A DNA stretch of 64,000 nt from Ectobius pallidus (lineage: Eukaryota > Arthropoda > Insecta > Blattodea > Ectobiidae). How positions within the stretch are numbered: the first letter of the stretch is position 1; every line of letters starts with the position of its first letter. Positions 33,194-45,873 of the stretch are shown here, piece after piece. The translations under genes were made by a program, and so were the position numbers. The notes beneath the pieces are model-generated. The model had not been told where the DNA came from. It worked only from the letters and a program-made list of their open reading frames with translations, and ran no database searches. Location: assembly GCA_964059195.1 (NCBI GenBank), contig CAXKWD010000004.1, positions 120,252,043-120,316,042 on the forward strand, in the 5' to 3' direction.

Positions 33194-34510
33194 CAGTAAT
33201 AAAGTTAATTTGCTTCCACATTAAAAATCAGATGTGTAACATAATTTTCTTAGCCTTTTATATTACGACATAGAGTAAGCGACTCCTTTGCGGCATTCGC
33301 TTCTCTAAGCCTCCATGAAAGCCATAATTTTTTCAAGTAAAAACTCTGCATGGATAAATTAAAACTACCCTTTATAGAATTTATGGGAAAAGGGAAAGCA
33401 TTAGCTCTTAGTAGGATCTATGTGCAATTTCTATAGAAAACTTAATCAAAATTCCTAGAGCCGTTCAATTTTAGCTTTGCCATTAATGAACTGATACAAT
33501 ACCTGAACAAAAATACTCGAAGACGAAATCACCAGTATGTTAATTTAAATCAATTGAGAAGAAGCAGAATTATAAAAGATGCAATTGCGAACTCAAAAAA
33601 ATGTGAGGCAAAACGTAAATTGTATGGCACAGAAACATTTAAAACTCAAGATTTTATTCCAGCTTGCCTCGCTTGAACAAGTGATTAATGGTACAACTAA
33701 TTTAATTCTTTTGCATTTGTACATAAGCGTTTCAAATACGTTACTTTGATGTTAATTTAATTAATACTATGCATTTGCATTCGGATTTGTTTGTATTACG
33801 TCCATTATGTAAAATGAATCCTCATTCTTTAATATGAGAACTGTTACGAACAAAATAATTACTACTATAGCTAAAGGATGTAGGGTACACAGATAATAAC
33901 CGGATAAAACTATAAAACAGAGCAGATTTCTAGCTTTTCCCGAGATTTAATGTAATGCAATCTTTACCCGTGCAACCCGCAATCTTCCCGATTTCTGAGC
34001 TTTTACCAGTAACATAGGCATTTATATTCTCCCACGCTATATTTCTTTCTTTATATCTCTCTCTCCTTTCTATTTCACTCTGTCCGTGTTTGTGTGGTGT
34101 ATGTAAAACTACTTAGAATTCTAACGAAACATTAGGCCTACAAGCTACATTTCCGCTGAAGTTGTTAACAGTATGTTGTGCTGTAAAGTATGGGAGGTGA
34201 GCTACGATGGTTTAACATGAGGTGTAACAAAATGCTCCGAGATAAGGAGAGTGTCACCGTTGACTGTCATTCAGGTCGTTAGAATAGCCTCTCTCGTCAC
34301 ATATGGCACATGGAATCGCATTGTGCAGAGCTTCTGCATTGTCTCACAAAGCATAACCCAGAGGCATGATTAAACAGGATGCTTCGCTTTACGTCCATAA
34401 TTAAAGCACGTCATAGCTCTGCTCTGTGCTTTTTGTTACAATGCATTTTTGTATGGCACATCCATATTAATTACTCCACCACGCTATATTTTGAAGAAGT
34501 CATATCTGCT
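33194..34510. other. Non-coding stretch
   Basis: AT-rich sequence with no gene. TAGGCCTA at 34133-34140. Confidence 0.5.
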
Positions 34511-34560
34511 TTATTGTTAAGGGGATAAGCTACAGTTATTGTTAAGGGGATAAGCTACAG
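34511..34560. repeat. Perfect 25-bp tandem duplication
   Basis: The unit ttattgttaaggggataagc plus tacag occurs twice head to tail without a mismatch, so the duplication is recent. Confidence 0.95.
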
Positions 34561-34705
34561 TTTTTGTATAAAATTAGCATTATTCTTTTTTTATTAAAGA
34601 TATTATGTACCTTTCTGTAGTTAAGTGTCAACTAAAATTAGGAAAAGCTTTTGTTGTGCAAATCAGAAACTTTGATCATCACGTCTTCTGATAAGAAAAG
34701 TAAGT

Positions 34706-34956
34706 ATAGAAATTTATAAGACAATTATCCTAGCGGTTGTATCACCGAATATAATAAAGGTAATTAAATCACGGAGGATGAAATGGGCTGGACATGTTGC
34801 ACGCATGGGGAAGGAAAGACATCTCAGCATTATTGAAGACCAATACGTAGGTGGGAGGACAATATTAGAATAGATTTAAGGGAAATAGGATTTGCGAGGG
34901 ATGGTTGGATTGAGTTAGCACAGAATAGGGTGGAATTTCAGTATATGTCCCCTTAA
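34706..34956 (+). pseudogene. Remnant of a LINE reverse transcriptase C-terminus with internal deletion
   Basis: The frame reads IEIYKTIILAVV, jumps straight to SPNIIKVIKSRRMKWAGHVA and RMGKERH, and then after a frameshift continues WEDNIRIDLREIGFARDGWI and ELAQNRVEF to a stop. The conserved LINE order normally has about 60 residues between the YKTIIL and SRRMKWAGHV blocks, and about 15 more between RMG and WEDN, so two deletions are evident. It is a dead fragment. Confidence 0.8.
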
Positions 34957-35578
34957 GAAGGTATAATAACTGAAATTATTTATAGTGTAGACTGTAGGCC
35001 TATGTATGTAATTACAAAGTAGACACAAGTGACATTCATATTACGAATCTAATGAGACTGCACAAAATAGAAAAATACAGTACAGGTAAGGGAAAAAAAA
35101 GTGGACCTACTAAAATATATAAGTTGCCGATATGAGCCACAGCGGCATTCACAGGATAGCATTGAAATTTAGTATTGAAGTATTGAAATTTGTTCTAGTG
35201 TCGACTGTTGACTTAGCCCATTTCGAAACCCATTAGAAAATAAGCTAGCAAGACAAGATGCACTTTCCAGATAAATATTTTTTTGGCAAAATAATATCCC
35301 AAAATTGTTTATTAAACTCAAAAGTGAGTAGGTCCACAAGCTGTGACAATATTTCTGTGATATGCTTAACTGACAGTCACGCGAATCGAGCCTGCGACCT
35401 TTCGCATGAAGATCATGCGCCCCAAGCACCTGAGCTATTCAACTAAGACGAAAGCAGTAACCAGCTACGTAGTTGTTGTCCAACTACACAGGTCTAAGGA
35501 ATACGCATGGACACTGGTGTGAACAAGGCTCTGAAATCATCTTCAAGAGTCTGTCCGCTTTTTCCCCCCTACCTAAAC
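34957..35578. other. Non-coding stretch with a tRNA-like repeat
   Basis: TAGGCCTA at 34995-35002 and a tRNA-related sequence at 35371-35450. Short overlapping open frames at 35169-35446 have no motif. Confidence 0.5.
35371..35450 (-). repeat. tRNA-like SINE head
   Basis: On the - strand: an A-box-like tagctcaggtgcttgggg, an anticodon-type arm CGCAT/ATGCG around a 7-base loop, and a B box ggctcgattcg. The acceptor ends do not pair well, so it is a tRNA-derived repeat rather than a tRNA gene. Confidence 0.5.
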
Positions 35579-35586
35579 ATAATAAC
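35579..35586. repeat. Left target-site duplication of the 1-kb hAT-like element
   Basis: ATAATAAC, identical to 36596-36603 and matching nTnnnnAn. Confidence 0.85.
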
Positions 35587-36595
35587 GAGGGACAGGATTT
35601 TAGGTTTCCCATTAGGCGAAATAGCTTTTTTTAGTTTTTTTGGTCCAAAATATAGTTTTTGGGTACAATAATTGGTTTAATGAATTTGAATGTGCTACAT
35701 AGGATTCAATACATAATACTTGTAAAGTTTAACTTAAAAAAATTGACTTAAATTTGTGTAACCTTGCTTTAGGACAATATTACACAATTGAAGAAAGAAA
35801 GCATGAACAATCAAAAGAAGCAGTGAAAATAAGATTGCCTCACATTTCCTGGTTACAGTATATCACAGTGTATCTTTCAAGATTCTCAACTGTGAGTTGT
35901 ATTGAATGACAACGTATGTCATATACAGCAGGAATAACTTGGAAAACAACAGAGCAGACGTAGAAACACGCGGGGTGCAACGTCATAAAATAACCTCAGA
36001 AGAAGAAGAAGAAGAAGAAGAAGAAGAAGAAGAAGGAGAAGGAGAAGAAGAAGAAGGAAAAATTCATGTCATCGCCAATCCACTGCCTTAATAAACTTGA
36101 TTTCATTTGTTTCGGCACGTCTTCTTAAAACTCACAGTGTGACCACTCAGTATGAATAACAGGGAAGTACTAAAGGCAAACAAGCGCTTTAAAACACAGA
36201 AATTCTTGTTCATACACAGCAACAATGGTTGTTCGTACGAATATTTTAAAAGGAATACGCCGGTGCTCTTACACTTCCTCTCTTGATACTGTCCATCGTA
36301 GACGACAATGGGTTGAACGAAACGCTGGTGGTATTCATTTCAACCCAACAAAAATTGTCTCTCCTGAAAATATCGATTTCTCAACTGACAGACAAAAAAG
36401 TAGCCTAAATTAGATATTTTAGGTTTTATATCCCGTTTAGGTATATTTAGGTTTTTATACCCCATTTAGGTATTTTTAGGTGCCACAGAATTAATATGGG
36501 TGAATCCTATGGACATGATTCGAAAAAGTGTATGAGCGCTTTTTTTTTTGGAAGCAAGGAAAACAATAGGTAAAAACCTAAGAATCCGGTCCCTA
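35587..36595. mobile_element. 1.0-kb non-autonomous hAT-type element
   Basis: The left end is GAGGGACAGGATTTTAGGTT. The right end, in reverse complement, is TAGGGACCGGATTCTTAGGT. Exact 8-bp duplications ATAATAAC flank it. The interior has a (GAA)n/(GAG)n run (35998-36058), repeated tttaggtat words near 36425-36480 and no transposase. A partial second copy is at 28019-28317. Open frames at 35906-36091 (from the GAA repeat) and 36225-36413 are not considered genes. Confidence 0.9.
35998..36058. repeat. (GAA)n microsatellite
   Basis: About 60 bases of gaa triplets with a few gga interruptions, inside the hAT-like element. Confidence 0.9.
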
Positions 36596-36603
36596 ATAAT
36601 AAC
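36596..36603. repeat. Right target-site duplication of the 1-kb hAT-like element
   Basis: ATAATAAC, exact match to 35579-35586. Confidence 0.85.
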
Positions 36604-38870
36604 TTAATTATATTTCTAACATTCTTAATGGCCTCTCCTGATTTAATGTCATTGCAGTTATGGTGTCCGTTTTTTGTACCATTGGATTGTTTTGATCTGG
36701 TATCTTTTTTAAATATCTTTGTCTTTCGCTTACGAGGCTGTTTTGCATAATGTCTTTATGACACTACCAAAGGAAGTTCACTTGTTACATTAGACTAATT
36801 TTAATTGGAACGTTTCCTGCAACATAACACTTCTTTAATCTTGTGCCAATTATTTCTCAGTAAAAGGCCTTGCTTTGAAGAGCATGGGTCTTTTTTAAAT
36901 GTCACAAATGGGACTCTTCAGCTTCATCTCCTCTTCTCAGAAAAATCCACTTTTAGTTAAATAAACTCTTCCTGGTGACACGTTTAAAAAGTGTTAGTTA
37001 AAATGATACTTCTTAACTTCAGAAGACGATACATCTCGTTTCACATGTCCTTGCACTTATATTGCAATTATATCGCAAGTTTACACTGCTATAAATTGAA
37101 GGCAGCACTTCTTTGAAACCATGGTGGTATAAGAAAATTGAAACCACTTCTGTTAGAAGGTGTTATGTTATCTAAGTGTATTTATTATATCAATTACTTT
37201 TCATAGAACAAATTTCAAACATTCCCACGGGTCCGCATGGTCCGTACGTGATTTTCGATACACATTAAAAGAGATTTAAATAGAATAAAATAAAATAGAA
37301 AAAAAATAAAATAAACACAAACACAATAAGCCTATCTATTGAAATGCAAAACGTACATTACAGGACCGGTTCTAGAGCAGACAACACCTACCCATTCCAC
37401 TGTCTCAAAAGACTGTGACCAAAGTAGCCTATATTTGTGTAATTTGATTAATGTGTATTCTTAGTCATTCATAATTCTTTACAATTAGTTTTGGATTCTT
37501 GTTAAAACCTCACGTTCGAAAAAGAGGTAAATTGGGGTCAATTAATAAAGTAACAATCGTGAGTGAAGATTCTTCTGGATCTTATTTTAGCGGTTAGATT
37601 ATTCTTGGTTATTCAAATAATTCTTTGGTTTGTTTACGAATTAACTAATTCCTATGGAATCTGAAGAATTTTATAGATAATGCATTTTACCCCATCTATT
37701 GCCTATTAATCTCGGCTAGTTACATTTAAGTAATACCTAGTAATTAATCAAGCATTTCCGTATTTTCGTGTCACTAAGCTCAATTACGTGTTAAACGATA
37801 CTGGTCATGGGAAATTACAAACCAGTCCAGAGCGCGCTGTTAAGTTGCTAACCCACTGGATATCAAAGCAAGCAAGAAGGAATTGGATAATCATGTCTTA
37901 TAGCCTATCTTAAACGATTTGAATAAAGTCAGGAAAAATAAATAGTGTACATAGGGTGTAGTTTATAATTTGTATTGAACTTAACTGGTAAAAATACTTG
38001 GACTTTCCTACGATTAGGAATTATCTCCTCTCAGCAAGTAACAGATTTCCGACGGGACTATGCTTCTACGCAACAGGAGCATTTTCAAGATGTAATTTGG
38101 TGATGTCAGTGACGAAGGTGAAACAACAGGTTGCAGGATATATAATGTATTCGAAGAAATAGCTGCTTCGTTTATAAACCTACCTCCCGCTCAATACGAA
38201 CAGAGAGAAGTTATGGAGGATTTTTACATGCTCCCCTGTTGTTGGATCTTACTTTTCTCTAAGTGTATCGCATCGTTCATTTTATTTTCAATAACTGATC
38301 TGTATTTTTCCACAGGTCAGTTATTACGGTGCTTTCATATGGTCTCAGAATTATAACTTTCCCCTTTTCCCTTCCATTTTCACGTGAATATTATTGTAAT
38401 AAGAGTCAGCTAATTGGATTTACTCTTTTACTCATATAAAGTAATGTGATATTACGTTTATTTATTTAAATTAATGTCCCGAGCATCGCGAGTGATGCTT
38501 TAGACTAAAGTATAACCAAACACAAACAGAAAATACAATATCAGTACCGGTGTAAATACAGTATCGTGCAGAAAACATAATAAAGCTAAATTAAGCAAAT
38601 TACAGGTAATTCAAGAAAGTCATTAATACTATTAAAATAATGTTTGGAGAGCCAGTTATATGAAACACTAGAAAAAATCACCAACATAGTCACCGCCATC
38701 TAAATACTAACGATTTATTATTTCGATGATGAATAAAGGCGAGATGAGTAGGGGGCAAATAACGTTCGATTGGTCCAAGTCAATAATGCAACAGCTTTCA
38801 GTAAGAGAAGTAACCGGTTATTTTAAAAGGGATTGATGCTCGGAAGTATTTAATAAACATCCATTGATCT
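36604..38870. other. Non-coding stretch
   Basis: AT-rich sequence, including an A-rich AATAAAATA-type run near 37275-37320. No gene or repeat recognised. Confidence 0.5.
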
Positions 38871-39015
38871 ACTGTTTTCACTCTAAGGAAAAAAGCTAAA
38901 GTAAACAAAAACCAGTAGGTCTGTTTCACTTTTAGGTCGTGAGAGTGATGTGCTAGAGTGAGACAGATGTATTGGTTTTTGTTTGCTTTAGCTTTGTTCT
39001 CAGAGTGAAAACAGT
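38871..39015. repeat. 145-bp foldback with about 58-bp imperfect inverted repeats
   Basis: The left arm 38871-38930 (gttttcactcta, agctaaagtaaacaaaaacc) is mirrored by 38955-39015 (ggtttttgtttgctttagct, agagtgaaaac) with scattered mismatches. The loop is about 24 bases. It is a compact MITE or a precursor-like hairpin. Confidence 0.85.
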
Positions 39016-41273
39016 TTATGATAGTTATGCCCCCTGCAGCTCGCATCTATTTTATTTTACCGCTTAGAGTCCGTCTGCTCTATCTTGTCACAAACAAGAT
39101 GAAAGAGATGGAGATAGTCAAGAAATACACCCTACTGTAACACAATGCGAAATCCTCGTCAAGGTTAACGGTACACCCACCCTGTTGCAAAAATTCCTGG
39201 TGTCATTGAAGTGATTCGACGCTGAATAGACATTTGTAGACCCATGTCTTAACGCAGTACCAAGAGAGAGGGATGGGCGTGTTGTGGGTATGCCGTTTGT
39301 TTGTTATGGTGGTTATTTAAGGACGGTTGTCAACTGAGACCTTCGCCGGTGTGAGGGAATTTAGTCTGGCAGATTTTCGTTTGCTTGCCCATAAACGTAT
39401 CTACAGATATGGAATTGTTATATTGACACATAAATATCATTAGCCTGGGCCAAGATCGAACATAATATGTACTGTAATCTTTCGATTACGATGCATCGCC
39501 ACTGTAACGAAATTTACCGCGAGCAGAACAACCCACATTAAGGCTTATTTTTTAATTATGTTTTATGTTTCAGATGGTTATGTTTTATTATTAACAACGT
39601 ATTTCTTTCATACAAATTAACTTCAGTATCTTAAATGATTTTTTTTACAGTAAAGTAAGTTTATCTTACAAAAATAATATTAAGTTATACAAGAACACAT
39701 TGCAACAAGAGCATAGTGCTAAAGATTTCTATAAATCTGTGTCACTCTCAGTCTTTGTACCAAACTCTTGAGATTGATTAATTTAAGTTTCAGGTGATTG
39801 CTTTGACCACTTCTTTCATATCCTTTGAACCCTCCATACGCTCCATACTTGAGGTATAGTACTTTTTTTTTTGTGCCCTCCCTTACCCCCGGAGTGCCAA
39901 GCAATGAAGCTTATCACCTCCGGTCCGATTGAAATTGGACAATGTTTAAAACTTTCCACGTGATTTTGCGCAATGGAGTTACTTTCAAAATTAATGTACT
40001 CTGACTATAAGTTGCATATAAGTTTTCCCTTTCCAGCCACAAAATAATAGGTCAGAAAGTCATGAACCATTTGAATTGAATTTACAGAAATTTTTGGCAT
40101 GCTGGTGCTCAATGGATGTGAACTGCTCTGATTCCGTTTGTGCACCGACCACAAAACCGTTAACTTTACGTCCAAGTTACTTTAGCTGGAAATATTTTTA
40201 ATTCTCGCTTTGAATGTATTGTTAAATTTTAAGCTGGCGGTTAATCTTCCCAGAATTAGCTGTTACATATTGTGCCTTTATGCTTAATTTTTAAAATTAT
40301 GCTTTATTGTGCTTTTAAAATTTATTTTATCCAGAATCATGTTCTGGGTAGCAACCACATGTCTAAAGCCCTGTATTGCTTTTTATGCTTATTATGGTTT
40401 TCCGTTGCTTTGATGATAAGTAAACCATTTTCTCATTCTTGTTGGCCTAGGGTCTCTTTAACTTCGCCACAGTTAAGTTATATGGATTAATTATGAGCCA
40501 TTTCACGAATGAACGTGGTGGCTAGTCTATACCCTAGGGATAGAGAAGATTCCACATTGTGGGTTGATGAATACAACAGTTAGGCCTGTATTATCTGTCT
40601 CAGGCAGTTTGGTCCTGTTCATACCAAAGAGGTGCTACTATAACAGTCGCTGCTGTTGTACAGTTTCGCACATGATAATGCATGGCATCACCCGTGATTA
40701 ATGGCAACTTGAACACGTGAAATAACAAACTATAGACCTATTTGCTGCATTAGTTTCGCGCAGGTTCTTTTCTAGCTTGCAGCCTACAACACTAGTATCG
40801 TCATCATTTCGTATATCAATTCTCCAAAAACGAATCCTTTAAGTCCGAAAGGAGAACTAAAACTAAGGCTATGAAGAAAGATGAAATAATGAAATTGGCT
40901 GCAAGAACATGGTTTGGAATATAATCCTGAAATGGTGAAATTAGAACAGATATGAATAGTAAAACCAGTTAGGGAACAACATGACATTATCTAATAGAAG
41001 AAACCACAGAAAAATCAGGACTTACTGTTCTGAGGTTAACACCCTACTACTCAATGTGAACCCTACAAAACTAATATGATTCCATGTTAAAGGATTCGTG
41101 CGTAGAAATAATAAGGCTTTCAAACTAGCTAAAATTCTCGAAATTCCTGAAACTGGATTAAACAACGTTTAATTGTGTACAACATTTAGTTAAAGAAGAA
41201 AATTTACTTCGAACATTAGATGGATTGACATAAATAATATAAGAAGGGATTCGGCTCGTCATTACCGACAGTA
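39016..41273. other. Non-coding stretch
   Basis: AT-rich sequence with no gene or recognised repeat. Confidence 0.5.
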
Positions 41274-41535
41274 CGAGGCGTGTTTTTAAAGTAAATGCTG
41301 ATATTTTTTTTTTAAATTTACAGAACATTCTTTTTGAAATACTTTAGTATTGGAAACCAGTTTTTGTATGCCTTCGTGAAAGGATGATGCCGCCTATGAC
41401 GAAAGCGAAGTCTGGATTTCTTATTTTACATCATCATTGTCGTTGAAATGTTTTCCACCAAGGAATTTCTTCAGATGAAGAAACAGACGAAAATCGCTTG
41501 GTGCCAAATCCGGACTGTAGGGAGGGTGGTCGAAT
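41274..41535 (-). pseudogene. 3' remnant of a mariner transposase with its end
   Basis: On the - strand, from 41532 downwards, the frame reads FDHPPYSPDLAPSDFRLFLH, LKKFLGGKHFNDNDDVK, a stop, then AASSFHEGIQKLV and on to the element end. HPPYSPDLAPSDF with the following LFxHLKK is the signature around the third catalytic aspartate of mariner transposases. The right-facing end CGAGGCGTGTTTTTAAAG follows TA at 41272-41273 and looks like a mariner TIR. The N-terminal two thirds and the other TIR are missing, and there are stops, so it is inactive. Confidence 0.85.
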
Positions 41536-44500
41536 TATTTCCAACCAAATTATGTGATCAGAACCAGGTGTGATTAAAAAGGCAAGTGTTTCAAAAAGAC
41601 AGCCTGTGATTGATATGCATATGGTGAACTTTTTTTAAAACTAGACTGATAGCCGATTCACTTCCAGTAAGTCTTGAAGAAATTCTTGGAAGTCTTGAAA
41701 AATCGTTTTTAGTAGTGCAGGTACAAATTAATGTGATCATGGTGTCACCGCCAGGCTACCCTGCCTCTGAATGCAGCGAGGACCGTAGAATTCCGGGTGC
41801 AATTCCCGGCGGCGATATAGATTGAATAGGAAAGAACTGGGCGATGTTTGCGGTTCGAAACACAAACTCTATTGCATTTCCAACCACAAAGAGATGAAGA
41901 ATAATGAACAATTTATGTACACATAGAGTGATGCTGCTTGGATAACATAAACGTGAGTTTTGATTGAAAATGTTCTTCTTAAATCTTGATGTTATGAATC
42001 TATCCGAATACACAAATGTATCGGAAAACTGTATACAACCGGAGGACCAGATATTATTCGTAGTAACAATATAGCTTGTTGAAATTGTTAGCTCACCAGC
42101 TAGAAAATTTGTATGTTAATGTTTCGTGAAAATGACGAATTTGAATATTCACGGCACATGCAGTTCAGTGCGAGGATTTGCAATGAGTGATTTACACAAT
42201 TTGATTAGTAAATGATAAAATGTCTACATTTATTGTGAATCACAGTTACATAAATTCCTTTGAAACTGCGAAATGTCATGAAGTTAACCAATCCTTTGGT
42301 CCTTGGAACGTATCTTTGGTATGTAATTGATGAAAGTACTCACAGAATGAATGATTTCCCCTTGATAAGTTAAATGTCCTGATAATTGACGAAGCACTAT
42401 TATCTTCGTAAAGGAGTCCTTGAGATCCTTGAATATTGTGTTGTGTGCAGTCTTGAAGGTCGATGGATTACTTAATCCATGAATAAGGTGAAAAGAAAGG
42501 CTTTCCGCCCAAAATTAACATTGTCTTTGAATGCTATAAACCCTTTATAGGTTGGAGAAGAGCTTTTTGCTCTTGGATAGGAAAAAATGGAACATAGAAG
42601 TGATCTATTTTGAAGAAGAAGTGAAAATTAGAACAACAGAAGGTTGAAATAATTAAAAATCGCTATCTCAAAATAATAGCTTGATCTGAATATTAAAATA
42701 ATTAATCAATTCATGAAAACACTATACTAAATATATAATCGCAAAATAAATGAAATAAAATAAACAAAGAAATGATAAAATGGGAAAGTATTTAGAAATA
42801 AATAAAGTAATTTTGGTTTTGAGGATAATAACAATAATTGTCAAGACATACCTTGAATTATTAAGACGATGAGGCCTTTGAAAGTGACAAAAGAAAATTA
42901 AATCAAGTCATTTAAACTATATTTATAACAAGCATTGCAAGTAGGTATTGCATGACGTAACACATGGGTAGTTTAGTTTTGTGTGTGTGGAAGATGTAAC
43001 AACTTTCTCCAGTTTAAGGAAATATTTTATATAATTTCCTCTTAAGCTCCAAGGTAAAATAGGGGTTAAATACCTAATGTAAGTTTAACATTATTTTTCT
43101 TCATATAATAAAATGTGCTTGTATTTATTTATTGTTTTATACTTCGCTGGAAAGTATGTCCGTTGAATTTTACTATACCAAATCATCTTAAGCACACCCA
43201 TTATCGTCCAAACAAAACTCCCACTCTATTAACTTTTCTGTTTTAAAACCTAGAGTCATGCTAAACTGTTGTTGGACGATAGAAAATACTTTTACTGCTT
43301 CCGGGATTTGTTGCAAGTTTCTATGATCTAGCGGATCTAGTCTAATGGACTAGAAAGCATGAATATCCGAAATAAGATAAATGAGAGGTTCAGTACAATT
43401 TGGACGTCAGCTGCCCATCATACGTGATGGAAAAGCATATTCTATTAAACATGGTAAAACATCAATCAACATACTTGACAGATGCACTCATTTCAGACAA
43501 GTATGCACAGCACAAACATCTAATAAAAACTGTTAATTAATTCACACATTAGCATTAAATAATTAGAACAAAATTCAAAACACAAACCCGTTAACATTAA
43601 ATGGAGAATCCTAAAGGAGAAAAGCCACCAAACTACAGTAATATCGGGTATCCGGACATCTATTGGATGACTTTTAATTTGTGCAACTTTTAATATGTTA
43701 GATTACGCTATAATACAAACAAGTACAGTAACTTTGCATTTCGTGATTTGCATAATTGAAAGTATAAATTGCAAATTTGTACAGAGGGTTAGGGTATAAG
43801 TGCCACTTTTTTTCTAATAACAGGAGTCAATATAGTGAAGTAAAAAATCAAATTTGGTTACTTTAATTTTTTTAAGTTAATAAAATGCAGGGTGATTTTT
43901 AGTATATCGATGCGATCATGGTAATTGGTATGTTTACCCTGAGAACGCACTAGAATAGGTATGGAACGAAGCACGAAGCGCAGAAGGTACATCGAGAGTA
44001 GTAGTTTTCTGCCTTAGATTGGTCAGAAATCATTAGGTTTAAATATGTAGTTCATTAATGGAAAAAACTATAAGACCTAAATAAAACGCAAAAATGAAGA
44101 ATGTATGCTCAAATAAGTTTTCATGTGACTGAATAATTTAAAAATATTTGCATTTATATCCCACAACCCGTATATTGACATAATTTAACAATAACTTACA
44201 GTTCGTTATTACAAAAAGAATGCTGCAGGTGCCGAAGTAATTTATACAATATTATGAATGTAGTCATCCGTGGGTACGTGAGCTGGACCAACCATTTCGT
44301 TCAATTATTATTAAATGCCAGTATGGTACTTTATGAGATTGTGTGCGGGACGGGAAAATGTATGTCTGTCTGTCCGTGCCTATTGATGTTGGACCAAATC
44401 GGTTGACCGGTACCGGAGGAATACCCAATTTAGTGCCTATTTTATGGTAATATATTAGAAAGAATTTATCAAATGCAAATCAGTTATCATGACAGTATAT

Positions 44501-44593
44501 TGTTTTAGAGTCTTCATATATGGCTTTGGAAGTTGCAATACAGACATTAACACTATTCCTTTACATACGCTTATCAAACTAGAGTACTAGATC
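41536..44593. other. Non-coding stretch
   Basis: AT-rich sequence. Near 41775-41810 a weak tRNA-like T-arm (ccgggtgcaattcccgg) can be seen. No gene recognised. Confidence 0.5.
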
Positions 44594-44662
44594 GTTAAAC
44601 TGAGATGGTAACGTCTGGACTCGCATTCTGGAGGTCCTTGGTTCAATTCCCGAAGCCGCCCA
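44594..44662 (+). repeat. tRNA-like sequence (SINE head or tRNA pseudogene)
   Basis: A degenerate A box (ttaaactgagatggtaacg), an anticodon-like arm around tctggactcgcattctgga and a good B box (ggttcaattcc). The acceptor stem does not close. Confidence 0.45.
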
Positions 44663-44918
44663 ATTTGACATTTTCTTTTTTAAATTTTATGTGAATATGC
44701 GATTGTCAAGATATCACAAATCTGTATAGTTCTGCTGATACTGGAAGATTTTAATCTGATTTTTTAAAACTAGATCTTTGTTCTTCCGTAAGTCCTACTT
44801 AATAAATTATCTTGGAAATCAATTTTTAAAATAACTTATTTTCTGCATGTCATAAATGGCGTTATAACTGATTAAACAAAAGCATTCTGGCACTATGTTA
44901 CATGAGTTTACCTGATTT

Positions 44919-44980
44919 TATTATTATTATCATTATTATGCTATCATTATTATTGCTATTTGTATTATTATTATTATTAT
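44919..44980. repeat. Imperfect (ATT)n microsatellite
   Basis: Runs of tta/att triplets interrupted by cat, gct and tgt. Confidence 0.85.
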
Positions 44981-45012
44981 GAAATTCTAATAACATGTTT
45001 CTCACTCACTAT

Positions 45013-45320
45013 CAGCTGGGTCTAGTGCTTAGCGTTGCTGACTACGGATCTGCAGGTATGAGTTTGATCCCCCGTACCTTCTCGATTTTTATTGAGGTAA
45101 GGAGATCTGGAAGGGTGTGAACTCAGCCTCATGACACAAACTGAGTAGCTACTTGATAACGAAGTAGCGATTCCGGTTCAATAAACCATTAATAACGGGC
45201 GTGGGCGTCGGCATAATGACCACATGCCCTCAATCCTGCCATCTAGTCCCTCAGCAGATGTAACGCCATGGAGTTTAGTCTTTTGCGTGCCTTGAGAGAC
45301 AAACAATCTCGACAAAAGAA
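45013..45320 (+). mobile_element. tRNA-derived SINE of a second family
   Basis: The head ggtctagtgcttagcgttgc followed by a B box (gagtttgatcccc) is tRNA-like. The body contains ggaagggtgtgaactcagcc, tgagtagctacttgataacg, gggcgtgggcgtcggcataa and ccctcaatcctgcc, clearly GC-richer than the flanks. Ends are approximate. Confidence 0.6.
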
Positions 45321-45781
45321 CGACTACATCAAATATGTACACCATGTGAGTAAAAATTATTTTAATACTAAGAATTCAATAATAATATTTAAATTATTAT
45401 TTAACACATGTCTTAGGTTTAATACTTGGAACAAAAGTTCATAAGAATCTGTCTGAAACTCATAATGATTTATGTCAAATAAAGATATCATTAATTTAAA
45501 TTAAATCCCTGAGCAGTTATCTTACTTTCTTTTTATACTAAGCAGGTGCAAGGAATACTAACTGTTATGAACAGTGCATACACTAGATGCCTGTTCTCAG
45601 GATTCGTAAGATATATAGAACAATGGAGGTAATTGGCCAGTCACAAATCAAGAACTTGCAGCAAAACATCTGAGAGTTTTTAAAAAGTTTATCCATGCAT
45701 TGTCACTGTAAATAAGCAATCTATACTGTATTTCAGTAGAGGTCAGAGTTTGTGTAGTTCCAGATATATTCTAAAAGACAT

Positions 45782-45873
45782 ATTTAGGATCTAATGCACA
45801 TAGAATTGTAAAATAACTTAAGCAACACACTTATTTTAGGATCTATGTACATAGAATTGTAAAATAACTTAAG
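45782..45873. repeat. Tandem duplication of about 42 bp
   Basis: tttaggatct followed by acatagaattgtaaaataac and ttaag occurs at 45783-45823 and again at 45834-45873 with two small differences. Confidence 0.9.

Noticed and set aside
35906..36091. Glutamate-rich open frame
   Set aside because: Created by the (GAA)n microsatellite inside the 1-kb hAT-like element.
36225..36413. 62-codon frame with RRRQWVERNAGG
   Set aside because: Lies in a non-autonomous hAT-like element; the homologous copy near 28.0 kb has a different frame, so no coding constraint is seen.
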